Assembly (NCBI GenBank): GCA_902631405.1
Contig: CACOYI010000007.1
Span: forward strand, 1 to 54,451
Direction: 5' to 3'
DNA from: K189A clade bacterium
Lineage (GTDB): Bacteria; Pseudomonadota; Gammaproteobacteria; Pseudomonadales; Azotimanducaceae
Length of the DNA stretch: 54,451 nucleotides
The position numbers and the translations under genes were made by a program. The notes beneath the pieces were generated by a model. It made no database searches. It was not told where the DNA came from and was given only the letters and a program-made list of their open reading frames with translations. Below are positions 43,069 through 51,520 of the stretch, piece by piece. Positions within the stretch are counted from its first letter, which is position 1. Every line of letters begins with the position of its first letter.

Positions 43069-44187
43069 ATGAACTCGGCAGCGCACTCTGCATTGGAATC
43101 AATGCGGGTAATCGACCTATCTGGAACGGTTGCTACCGAGTACTCGGCTAAACTTTTCTGCGATTATGGTGCTGACGTCGTAAATATCGAACCCGAAGAG
43201 GGCTTTCAAACCAGACTGCTACCTCCCTTCATAAAGGGTACCAGCATTAGTGCGCTACACGCCTACCTCAACGCCAACAAAAAAAGCGTTTGCGGACCCA
43301 TCGAGAAAAATTATCTAGAGCGTTTCCTGCGAAAAAGCGACCTCTTCCTATATTCCCTCGATGATCACAGAGCTATGGAGGCAATTGCTGATTCTAGCGC
43401 GAATCAATGTTGTATCAGTTGGTATGGAGAGAGCGGAGCTTACTCAGGATATAAAGGTAGTGATGGTTGTATACAGGCGATGTCTGGCTTGATGCGTGGA
43501 ATAGGCGCCCCCGGAGAAGCACCGATAATTCCTCCGGGCTACCAAGCCCAAATTATTGGTGGTCTCAGTGCATTTAATGGGTCTATGGCATTCTTGTTAG
43601 GTCAGTTAATGGGGAACCTCGACGAGCACTTCAAACTGGATTGCAGCATTCTTGAAGCCAATATGTGCCTTACCGATCTAGGCCCAATTAATCGCTTAAA
43701 CGGGAACGAAATACCCCCGCGGATGGGTATCAATAGGTTTCCTCCCACCTATCCGCTAGGCGTTTGGCCTTGTAAAAATGGCTGGCTAGGTGTTACCGCC
43801 CTATCTCCCTCACAATGGAAATCATTCTGCCAACTTTTAGATCTTGATGACTTTATTGATATTGATTTTTTTGACGTGAGCATTAACCGGTACATGTCGA
43901 TCGATGTCTTGGAGCCAGCGATCTTAAAATCTCTCGAGGAGAAAGATGCAGAAGAACTTTTTTACCGGGGGCAAGAAATGCGAATCCCCTTGGCGCGCGT
44001 TCCAACGATGGAAGAGTTATTAAAGATAGATCAATACAAAACCCGAGGCGCCTTTACTCCAATTAAATCTGGCTCAAAATCTTTCCTAGCTCCATCCTCC
44101 CCTTTTCGGCTGCTTAAGACGCCAGCTATAGACCTTCGAGTTCTGGCAGACTTAGGCGAGCATAATGGCTATTTGGACAAGCTTTGA
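43069..44187 (+). CDS. CaiB/BaiF CoA-transferase-like subunit lacking catalytic Asp
   Basis: A 372-residue family III homologue: SMRVIDLSGTVATEYSAK, CDYGADVVNIEPEEG and, near the C-terminus, RIPLARVPTMEELL. The central catalytic segment reads GYQAQIIGGLSAF. Aligned with the D176 segment of the next gene (D-S-I-G-G-L-N), the Asp is Gln161 here (Q-I-I-G-G-L-S). The usual G-x-G-Q motif after it is also degenerate. The stop overlaps the TTG of the next gene, so the two products are probably made together, one active and one non-catalytic half. The sequence is divergent from the other transferases here. Confidence 0.8.
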   Translation: MNSAAHSALESMRVIDLSGTVATEYSAKLFCDYGADVVNIEPEEGFQTRLLPPFIKGTSISALHAYLNANKKSVCGPIEKNYLERFLRKSDLFLYSLDDHRAMEAIADSSANQCCISWYGESGAYSGYKGSDGCIQAMSGLMRGIGAPGEAPIIPPGYQAQIIGGLSAFNGSMAFLLGQLMGNLDEHFKLDCSILEANMCLTDLGPINRLNGNEIPPRMGINRFPPTYPLGVWPCKNGWLGVTALSPSQWKSFCQLLDLDDFIDIDFFDVSINRYMSIDVLEPAILKSLEEKDAEELFYRGQEMRIPLARVPTMEELLKIDQYKTRGAFTPIKSGSKSFLAPSSPFRLLKTPAIDLRVLADLGEHNGYLDKL

Positions 44188-45410
44188 GTAACCAGGTGCT
44201 AAAGGGGGTCAGAATTGTTGACTTGTCAATGGGATGGGCAGGCCCGCTATCAACCAGAAACCTTGCTGACCTAGGAGCCACTGTTATAAAGGTCGAGAGC
44301 TGCACTAAATTCGACTGGTGGCGGAGCTGGGAGGCTACACAGGAATGGATAGATGATGACGGAGCCGAGAAGGCGCTCCCCTTTCTTTACGTTAATCGCA
44401 ACAAACTCGATATCACGCTGGACCTGGAGAGCAACGAAGGAAGAGATCTGCTACTTAAGCTGGTCGCCTCAACCGATGCGGTGGTCGAAAATTTTTCTGG
44501 TTCCGTTCTGCCTAAATTGAGACTTGATTACTCGGAACTCAAAAAAGCGAATCCTAAGCTAATCATGCTGTCTATGCCTGCTTTTGGAGCCACTGGACCA
44601 TGGAAAGATTTTAGAGCCTACGGCTCCACGGTGGAGCAATCGTCCGGTTTGCCCCACTTGGTCGGACACGCTGACCAGTCGCCCACTATGCAACACATTG
44701 CCTATGGCGATAGTATCGGGGGCCTTAACGGGACAGCGGCGCTCTTGATAGCTCTATGGCATAAAAGGCAGACCGGAGAAGGACAGTTCATAGACCTAAG
44801 TCAGGTGGAGTGCCTTTTTCCATTATCGGCGCCCGGCATCCTGAGCCAAAGTGCCGCTAAGGAAACGCCTACTCGGTCTGGACATAACCAAAAGATTGAC
44901 TGTCCGCACGGCGTTTTTCCGGTGCAAGGAGAGGATCGTTGGATTTTTATTCACGTCAAAACTGATGAAGAATGGCAAATATTTAGCTCTCTGGTGGACG
45001 AATTATCAGACTTCAACGACCTAATACTTGTTGAAAGACAACGTATGTCTGAGAAGCTTTTTGCATCAATAGCTGATTGGTCCTGCCAGCAAGATGGCCA
45101 GGTCCTGATGAAGATGCTTCAACAGAATGGAATTGCTTCCGCAACACTCAACACTAGCGATGACCTAATCGAAAACGAGCATTTCCAGTCTCGAGGGTAC
45201 CTTCAATGGCTGGAGCGAGCCTTTGTTGGCAACCAGCCTCACCCCTCACCACCCTGGAGGAATGGAACAGAGGCCATCAAAATCAAAGAGCCGGCGCCAA
45301 CACTCGGCCAACACAACACGAAAATACTCAAAGACTGGTTGGGACTAAATGAAGCAGAACTGGGCGGATTGGAAAAACGCGGCATCATAGGAAATAAACC
45401 ACGCCTCTAG
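44184..45410 (+). CDS. CaiB/BaiF CoA-transferase, catalytic partner
   Basis: A 408-residue family III CoA-transferase. It opens LKGVRIVDLSMGWAGPLS and keeps the active-site Asp in IAYGDSIGGLNG (D176), then TGEGQFIDLSQVE. TTG 44184 overlaps the preceding TGA (TTGA), a coupled arrangement with the Asp-less paralogue 43069-44187. Known heteromeric family III enzymes such as BbsEF make a mixed complex plausible. Together with the epoxide hydrolase upstream this may form a three-gene unit. Substrates cannot be read off the sequence. Confidence 0.88.
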   Translation: MSNQVLKGVRIVDLSMGWAGPLSTRNLADLGATVIKVESCTKFDWWRSWEATQEWIDDDGAEKALPFLYVNRNKLDITLDLESNEGRDLLLKLVASTDAVVENFSGSVLPKLRLDYSELKKANPKLIMLSMPAFGATGPWKDFRAYGSTVEQSSGLPHLVGHADQSPTMQHIAYGDSIGGLNGTAALLIALWHKRQTGEGQFIDLSQVECLFPLSAPGILSQSAAKETPTRSGHNQKIDCPHGVFPVQGEDRWIFIHVKTDEEWQIFSSLVDELSDFNDLILVERQRMSEKLFASIADWSCQQDGQVLMKMLQQNGIASATLNTSDDLIENEHFQSRGYLQWLERAFVGNQPHPSPPWRNGTEAIKIKEPAPTLGQHNTKILKDWLGLNEAELGGLEKRGIIGNKPRL

Positions 45411-45435
45411 ATCGTCTACGATCCTGCAAAAAACA

Positions 45436-46569
45436 TTATTTGGCCATATCGCCAAGCCCGGCAAATCCAGAAGGAGCATGCGGTCCAAGGATGAGCTGTT
45501 CGAGGACTCCTACGCCTTCCCTCACGCCCAACTCTCCCTCCATTTGACAGGAGCATATCGCCTGAATATGCAAGTTTTTTGAATCATCGATCGCATTAAG
45601 ATCGTACTCTTCAGAGGTCTGCGCATCGCCACCATGGTATGTACCGTGAGAAAATTCAGGATGCCCATATCCGACCCCCTTCATATACCAATGGAATCTG
45701 GGGGTCATTGTTATTTCGGTGATGTCACCAGGGCCTTGGAAACTGATTTTTGCTTTTTTAGCGTGCCGAGTGCCAGGAATAAAAACCAGCTCACTTGACG
45801 CCGACCGCGCGAGCTGGAGTTCCTCGGACAAGCCATCCTGACAGAAAACTGCGGCCTCATTCCAGGTGTTGCCTAAAGCATCATCGTTCCGATGATAAAA
45901 AGACACAGCATCAGACCAGTTAATCGGAGCCCAAAGCCAAAAGTACTGACTTATCGGGGGCGCATGAGGATTTTTTTGAGCATCCGGTAAACCAATAGGC
46001 CTTATTCCCCAGGACCGATCACGTGTACCTGCCCAGTTTTCTGAATCAACTAAAATTCGCCTACCATCAACTTCTAACCAACCTGACCAACTCCCACTTT
46101 GAGTCAACCTCGTATAATCGATCACAGTCTGAGAGCCAATTTTATAGGTAAACCTCGGCTCTTCATTGGCCGGGCACCTAGCCCTGAAGAAAAGATCGGC
46201 GTGGATATCGTTCTTGCCGGATTTAACCACGATCCTAAACTCTTCGAGGGGTTTCACGACCTCGACTTGTATGTCTCCCACGACCGTGTCCAGGCGTTCA
46301 TGGTTCATGACCTTAGAGGATAGAAGATTTCTCTGTTTGCCAGACTGGATTATCGAAAAACCAGCGTCCATTATGTCTAGCTGGGGATATATCCCCATAC
46401 CTAGTGCGAAAAATAGATCTTCTTCTTTGTGATAGCCATTGAAAAAGTAGCGATCATAAAAATTACGGCCCAGCCCGGCATACGCAACCGGCTCAGGCGT
46501 CTGGTGTATTGGGTAGTCGTCCGCCTTTGTAAGCATTTGTACCTCTATATCACTCGTCTCCTTGCTCAT
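45436..46569 (-). CDS. AttH/CrtC-like two-lipocalin-type protein (DUF7064/7065-like)
   Basis: A 377-residue cytoplasmic protein. Its best landmark is GTRDRSWGIRPIG (near 182-194), the D-x-S-W-G-x-R motif of hydroxyneurosporene-synthase (CrtC) and AttH-type proteins, preceded by W-L-E-V-D-G-R-R-I and followed by W-L-W-A-P-I-N-W. The N-terminal Y-F-F-N-G-Y and A-L-G-M-G-I-Y-P also fit this family. The family uses a double lipocalin-like barrel, with hydratase or unknown chemistry. No catalytic residue can be assigned. It converges on the CoA-transferase with 25 bases between stops. Confidence 0.65.
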   Translation of the reverse strand: MSKETSDIEVQMLTKADDYPIHQTPEPVAYAGLGRNFYDRYFFNGYHKEEDLFFALGMGIYPQLDIMDAGFSIIQSGKQRNLLSSKVMNHERLDTVVGDIQVEVVKPLEEFRIVVKSGKNDIHADLFFRARCPANEEPRFTYKIGSQTVIDYTRLTQSGSWSGWLEVDGRRILVDSENWAGTRDRSWGIRPIGLPDAQKNPHAPPISQYFWLWAPINWSDAVSFYHRNDDALGNTWNEAAVFCQDGLSEELQLARSASSELVFIPGTRHAKKAKISFQGPGDITEITMTPRFHWYMKGVGYGHPEFSHGTYHGGDAQTSEEYDLNAIDDSKNLHIQAICSCQMEGELGVREGVGVLEQLILGPHAPSGFAGLGDMAK

Positions 46570-46679
46570 CCTGAGATCGCAAAGAATTGCTAAAGCTATT
46601 TCTCTCGTTTAGTTTACCTTTTTGGGGATGGATTTAATGCAAATCGTTCTCAAATTGCTCACCACTTTAGGAATCCAAA

Positions 46680-47213
46680 ATGCGTTCATTACTAGACAGA
46701 CTACCTAACAAAACGACCGAACTTTTAGCCATCACAAGCATGCTTTTACTTTCTAACTTTCTTTTTGCGGGCCATCACGAGGCTGGCGAAAAAATGAGCA
46801 ATCCACCTGCGAAGGTCGAGAGCTTATCTTGGATGACTGGCGCATGGATCGGTGAACTCGCTCCAGGGGTTTTTTTGGAGGAAAACTGGATTAAGCCAGC
46901 TGCAGGAACCATCGTATCCGCCGTAAGAATGTTTGGTGAAGCAGGAACCAGCATGGTCGAAATCGTTCACATTGAAGAAGTAGGGAACACCTTGGAGCTC
47001 CACATACAACAATGGAATCCACTATTTGAAGAGCGCGCCCCCGCTCAGAAAATGAGGTTAGCTGCAATAACAAAGAATTCTGTGAACTTCACCGCGGCAG
47101 AAGACGGTGGAATGAGCGAACTCGGTTATTCGTTGATCGAAGACGAGTTTCAAATTCATGTGACCCCTAAAGAAGGCGATAAGCTGATCATCAAACTCGC
47201 TGCCAACGACTAA
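46680..47213 (+). CDS. DUF6265-like protein with an N-terminal hydrophobic segment
   Basis: A 177-residue protein. Residues 1-30 contain a hydrophobic stretch ending LFAG, a probable signal peptide or anchor. The mature part reads L-S-W-M-T-G-A-W-I-G-E, then E-E-N-W-I-K-P-A-A-G-T-I-V-S-A-V-R, the pattern of DUF6265 barrels. ATG follows AGGAATCC. It lies 15 bases before the phosphotriesterase-like gene and is likely in its operon. Function unknown; a lipocalin-like ligand-binding role is a guess from the fold family. Confidence 0.6.
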   Translation: MRSLLDRLPNKTTELLAITSMLLLSNFLFAGHHEAGEKMSNPPAKVESLSWMTGAWIGELAPGVFLEENWIKPAAGTIVSAVRMFGEAGTSMVEIVHIEEVGNTLELHIQQWNPLFEERAPAQKMRLAAITKNSVNFTAAEDGGMSELGYSLIEDEFQIHVTPKEGDKLIIKLAAND

Positions 47214-47228
47214 ATTTAGTGGATAGTC

Positions 47229-48185
47229 GTGACCTCAATAAATAGTGTTTTAGGCCCGATAGACAGTTCCGAGCTGGGTTTTACCCTAATGCATGAGCAC
47301 GTCATGATCAGCGCAAGCGGCCTGTCGCGACACTACCCGGCGTTACTGGGTCCAGATAAAGAAACAAGAGCAATAGCTAGCCTGAAAAAAGCTAAGGCCG
47401 CTGGAATCCAGACCATGCTTGATGCCACCACTTTTGATCTGGGGCGAGACCCAGAACTACTGAAAGAAGTATCCGAGGGTTCTGGCGTAAATCTAATTAA
47501 TGTAACTGGATGGTGGCTCGATGTTCCTCGATTTCTGCAAGGAGTTGGCCCCAATCAAATGGCTGACGAGTTTGTTAAAGATATTCAGGAAGGGTTTAGG
47601 GGAACCAACATTAAAGCGGGAATGCTCAAATGCGCGGCCGATTTCGAAGGGGTTACACGACCATTAGAGACTATGGCGAGAGCTGTTGCCCGAGCTCACC
47701 TACAAACAGGGGTTCCGATCATGGTTCACTCATATCCCACTGGGCATGTTGCGAGGAGACAAATCGAGATTTTCAGAGAAGAAGGTGTGAATCTTGGTCA
47801 GGTGAAAATTGATCATTGCAACGATACAACGGATACGGAATATCTTGAGTGGATTCTGGACCAGGGTTGTTTTCTCGGGTTGGATAGGTACCCGGGCCGT
47901 TTCGTCAGTCCTCATATGAGAACCGTGACGTTAAAAAAATTGATGGACATGGGCTACACGGAGAAACTGTGCCCCTCTCACGATTGCATATGTCTTCATG
48001 TCCACAACGAACTTCCTAACGGCTCAATACCAGAGGAGCATGCTTTTCAGAAATCCAATCCGGACCAATTTCTTTTTATCCACCGACATGTCATCCCCGA
48101 TCTTAAAGCGTTGGGGGCAACCGACAGAGATTTAGAAATCTTGTTCGTTGATAACCCTAGAAGGCTTTTTGAAAGCCGATCCTAG
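47229..48185 (+). CDS. Phosphotriesterase-family amidohydrolase
   Basis: A 318-residue member of the PTE family. All metal ligands are visible: HxH in MHEHVMI (H22, H24), the carboxylated Lys candidate in KAGMLKCAAD (K134), H167 in MVHSYP, H196 in KIDHCND and D252 in PSHDC. The C-terminal IPDLKALGATDRDLEILFVDNPRRLF matches the family's end. Such enzymes are lactonases or hydrolases of esters and, rarely, phosphotriesters. GTG 47229 lies 15 bases after the preceding stop. It converges on the GPH transporter, with nine bases between stops. Confidence 0.93.
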   Translation: MTSINSVLGPIDSSELGFTLMHEHVMISASGLSRHYPALLGPDKETRAIASLKKAKAAGIQTMLDATTFDLGRDPELLKEVSEGSGVNLINVTGWWLDVPRFLQGVGPNQMADEFVKDIQEGFRGTNIKAGMLKCAADFEGVTRPLETMARAVARAHLQTGVPIMVHSYPTGHVARRQIEIFREEGVNLGQVKIDHCNDTTDTEYLEWILDQGCFLGLDRYPGRFVSPHMRTVTLKKLMDMGYTEKLCPSHDCICLHVHNELPNGSIPEEHAFQKSNPDQFLFIHRHVIPDLKALGATDRDLEILFVDNPRRLFESRS

Positions 48186-48194
48186 CTGCTGATA

Positions 48195-49652
48195 CTAGGC
48201 CATTTTTTCCGCCAACCTCGCATCTCTCCTGGCTATTCGCTCTCTCAATTGTTGATGACGGGCTGGGGTCAAAGGATAATTCCAGATGAGCTTCAGTGCC
48301 AAACCGTAGAAAACCACTGGTCCAAAACAGTACACCAGCCTGAGCGCCAAGACACCGAGCCCAGTGCTTCCCTCAACACCTGCGGAGGCATCGTAGCCAA
48401 GGGTTCCTATAAGGAAAAGAGAAGAACCAGTCCCAACAGCGATCGCGATTTTCTCTGAAAAACCAAAGATAGAAAAATAAGCTCCCGCCCTTTTGCCGCC
48501 TGTTCGCGCAGAGTCCACATCCACAACGTCTGCCAGCATTGCTATGGGAAGATAATGTAGCCCACCAAAGCAGAAACCTTTCACAATGAAGAGTAAAAAG
48601 AACGGTAGGTAATCACCAAAATCCAAAAAGAAATTCGCAGTACTTACAGCTGCGACCGTCAACAGAGTCGACATAAACGCTTTATGTTTGCCAATACGTC
48701 TTCCAAGCGCCAACCAAAAAGGTATTGCGGCTAGGCCTGCAACGAAATAGAAAAAGTAGGCCGCTCCAATAGTTGGTATACCGACGATTTCTGAGATGAA
48801 GAAAAAAGAGACGCCGTTTCTGAAGGACTCTCCAAAATGGACCAAGAGGACAATTAGTAAAATTCTTTTCATAGGACCGTTTCGCAAGATCGCTGCAATG
48901 CCTTCTTTCAGTGGCACCCTCGCCTCTGTAATTTGCTTCTCCGGTTCTTTGACAAAAATCAAGCAAATCATGGCCGCCGCAGGCAACAAAAACGCTATAG
49001 ACCAAGCCAATGCTGTCAAAACAGGACCCGTCAGAGCGCTCCTATCCGTTGGCGTCGCGTTCATGATGTCCCCCGTAAAGGCTCCCATGGCGTCAGTCCA
49101 CATTTTCCCGAACACTTCGCCTACGCCTACGCCCCCATCATTCATAATTTCGATGACCATCGGAACCATGGCTGCGAAAAGAAGACCAGTCAGATAATAA
49201 AATTCTCTCGCCGCTGTAATACGAGAGCGTTGATGATAATCAGTCGACATCTCAGCGCCCCAGGCCCGGTGAGGTAACATGATCATAGTGGCGCCCAGAA
49301 AAAATACGGTTAGCCACAAGAGCAAGTAGAGGATCCCGACCTCTCCGGAGGGCGAGTACAACTGGAAACAGCCTAAGATCATTACTGGCACGCCGATTAG
49401 CAACCATGGCTTTCTGCGCCCAATAGGCGTACGCCACCTATCGGACAGCTCTCCGATGATGGGATCGGTCACGACATCAGTGAAACGCGCAAACATAAGG
49501 ATCAATCCTACAGTGGCGATATCGAGACCAAGCGTTCCAGCATAATGAGGGGGGATCCATATTGCCAATGGATAACCATAGACTGCCATTGGAAGCCCGA
49601 CCGTGCCATGAGAGTAGATAGTCTTTAACGGTAAATTGGTTTTAGATGTCAT
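48195..49652 (-). CDS. GPH-type MFS transporter (MelB-like sugar:cation symporter)
   Basis: About 485 residues with about 12 hydrophobic segments. DVVTDPIIGELSDRWRTPIGRRKPW (near 60-85, here split by a loop) is the signature of the glycoside-pentoside-hexuronide:cation symporters. Further in, GGLHYLPIAMLADVVD matches the MelB C-domain. The ATG at 49652 has AAAGGAA upstream; a TTG one codon earlier is also possible. Family members carry sugars, though GPH relatives near CoA-catabolic genes may take other compounds. It converges on the phosphotriesterase-like gene. Confidence 0.88.
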   Translation of the reverse strand: MTSKTNLPLKTIYSHGTVGLPMAVYGYPLAIWIPPHYAGTLGLDIATVGLILMFARFTDVVTDPIIGELSDRWRTPIGRRKPWLLIGVPVMILGCFQLYSPSGEVGILYLLLWLTVFFLGATMIMLPHRAWGAEMSTDYHQRSRITAAREFYYLTGLLFAAMVPMVIEIMNDGGVGVGEVFGKMWTDAMGAFTGDIMNATPTDRSALTGPVLTALAWSIAFLLPAAAMICLIFVKEPEKQITEARVPLKEGIAAILRNGPMKRILLIVLLVHFGESFRNGVSFFFISEIVGIPTIGAAYFFYFVAGLAAIPFWLALGRRIGKHKAFMSTLLTVAAVSTANFFLDFGDYLPFFLLFIVKGFCFGGLHYLPIAMLADVVDVDSARTGGKRAGAYFSIFGFSEKIAIAVGTGSSLFLIGTLGYDASAGVEGSTGLGVLALRLVYCFGPVVFYGLALKLIWNYPLTPARHQQLRERIARRDARLAEKMA

Positions 49653-49680
49653 CAAAAATTCCTTTCTATCGAAGCATCAC

Positions 49681-50424
49681 TCAGTAATTTTCAACTGAAT
49701 TTTCGAAAACAAAGCCGGACTCTGCCATAGATAGCCGGTGTCTCTCTCCTTGTTTATTTGGATCCCAGTCTTCATATCCCGCATCGCCTCTCCACATAGC
49801 AACTCTGACCCCTTTCTCGTCCGCCACGACCCGAGTGTTGTAGGTTATATGCTGGTTACCAGAAAAACGTTCTTCCAGAGAATGAATCGAGGGGTATAAC
49901 GAAAGATGATGAAGCGTAACCCAGGTTGGAGGGACTAGATCTATCTCACCATTTCGATGTCTCTCGAGCGCCGCTTCAGGAAGAATCCACGAATGTTCTT
50001 TTATCTCTCCATCATCAATTTGAATGTCCTGAGCGCCCTCTTCTAGACATGCACCGAAGAACCAGGTTGTAAACCGCTTCTGCTGTCCTGGCGGAGGTGT
50101 CCAATGGGCAATCTGAAAAAAAGAATTGGGATCCACCTCAACACCAGCCTCCTCTTTTGTCTCTCTCGCCGCCGCATTGCGCGCTGCTTGATCAACATCC
50201 TCCTCGTCAGCATAGTCGGAGGCATCTATCTTTCCACCGGGGAAAACCCACATCCCACCAAAAGTAATTTTTGAGTTTTTCTTGAGCATCAATACCTCGG
50301 GCCCAGCATCCGTATTTCTTAATAAAACTACTGTTGCTGCAGGAATAAGCTCAGAGACACCCTCATCTTCCTCACTACGCAGATCGATATTTCCATACAT
50401 GTCGTTTTTATGTTTTTCGGTCAT
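49681..50424 (-). CDS. Nudix hydrolase
   Basis: About 247 residues. The Nudix helix is visible as AAARETKEEAGV, with R-E-x-x-E-E-x-G intact (near 95-106), preceded by MWVFPGGKID. The loop between PGGK and the helix is longer than the standard Gx5E spacing, as in NUDT7/8/19-like CoA or nucleotide hydrolases, so a CoA-ester substrate is possible in this neighbourhood (inference). ATG 50424 shares a base with the PhyH 3 stop (TGATG), so the long N-terminal extension to 50529 is rejected. Confidence 0.86.
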   Translation of the reverse strand: MTEKHKNDMYGNIDLRSEEDEGVSELIPAATVVLLRNTDAGPEVLMLKKNSKITFGGMWVFPGGKIDASDYADEEDVDQAARNAAARETKEEAGVEVDPNSFFQIAHWTPPPGQQKRFTTWFFGACLEEGAQDIQIDDGEIKEHSWILPEAALERHRNGEIDLVPPTWVTLHHLSLYPSIHSLEERFSGNQHITYNTRVVADEKGVRVAMWRGDAGYEDWDPNKQGERHRLSMAESGFVFENSVENY

Positions 50425-51395
50425 CAAATTTCCATTTTTGTCCGCACGCCGGGTAAACGCTGAGCGAGCGCGAATTCTTCTGAATACTCCTCTGTCGATT
50501 CCTGCATGCAAACGGCCCAATCTTGCCACATATCCTCTGTCGCAGGCTTCGCTCTATACTTATCCAAATCCTCAGTCCAAAAGTCTGCCAAGACCGCCTG
50601 ACGAGTCACGCTCGTATAATTATGACCCGCCATATGGGCCGTTCGATGATGCCAAAATACGGCGTCTCCAGCAGCGCCCCAACACTCCACAGGCGTGACT
50701 TTTTCATTCAGACGGCTAATTTCATCCCGGTATGCCTGGGTATGAAGTATGCCTTTAAAGCTTGGCAAGTGATCGTAATAGGGGATTCTAGGTTGGTCAT
50801 ATCTCAGGTGAAAAGTTGGGTAAAGTGTCTTGTGAGATTTTGGCCAAACCTTAAACGCACCTCCGTCTGCCGGACTATCATCTATCAAACCGACTATCCC
50901 TAACTGGAAAGGATGACCATCCGTATGACACTGGTCTGGTTCACGCGGTTTATCCCCATAAGGCAGGGTACAGTAGACCCCCCTCGCCGCCTGTGTCCCG
51001 GTTGCCGGGTCGGTAGGTCCTCCTGGCCAGACAGGTCCCTCAGAGCCCATCGGCTTTCCCTCCCTCACGATCTGTCGTAGCTGCCCGCCCAGAAGTTGCC
51101 GTGCTATTGATAAGACTACGTCGCTGTATATTAGATCAATCACCTCGCTACTAGATCCAAGCGCCCTGTTCAGCCAACGATAGCCGGAGCGGTAGTGGAT
51201 GCTGTCCTCGGAAATATCCTCCTGGAGGAAAGGCCCTATATGACTGCTAATTTCACTTTTTTTTATCGAGGAGCTGGTGGGCAGGGATGACCACATCATA
51301 TCGCTGACTTTTCTGCATAACTCAGCATCCAAAAGGCCAGGCACAATCAAATAGCCATTGTCCTTGAAAAAACCCAGTTGTTCCTGATTTAGCAT
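50424..51395 (-). CDS. Phytanoyl-CoA dioxygenase (PhyH) family protein 3
   Basis: About 323 residues. The Fe ligands are HxD in CHTDGHP (H157, D159) and the distal His in HHRTAHMAGHN (about H254). The Arg expected for 2-oxoglutarate lies in SVTRQAV (about R265). FFKDNGYLIVPGLLD is the typical N-terminal PhyH helix-strand. GGAGGGAG just upstream of ATG 51395 supports that start over the in-frame ATG at 51446. It is coupled to the Nudix gene by overlap and diverges from the CoA-transferase pair starting at 51521. Confidence 0.88.
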   Translation of the reverse strand: MLNQEQLGFFKDNGYLIVPGLLDAELCRKVSDMMWSSLPTSSSIKKSEISSHIGPFLQEDISEDSIHYRSGYRWLNRALGSSSEVIDLIYSDVVLSIARQLLGGQLRQIVREGKPMGSEGPVWPGGPTDPATGTQAARGVYCTLPYGDKPREPDQCHTDGHPFQLGIVGLIDDSPADGGAFKVWPKSHKTLYPTFHLRYDQPRIPYYDHLPSFKGILHTQAYRDEISRLNEKVTPVECWGAAGDAVFWHHRTAHMAGHNYTSVTRQAVLADFWTEDLDKYRAKPATEDMWQDWAVCMQESTEEYSEEFALAQRLPGVRTKMEI

Positions 51396-51520
51396 CTCTC
51401 CCTCCATTGCAGAGTATACCCTTGAGGAACGGTTCTGGGCATCCAAAGCGGATAGATTTCGGATCGGGATTGGTAAACACCGTAATTTCGTCTAAATTGT
51501 TTAGAGAGGGAGATATCGCT

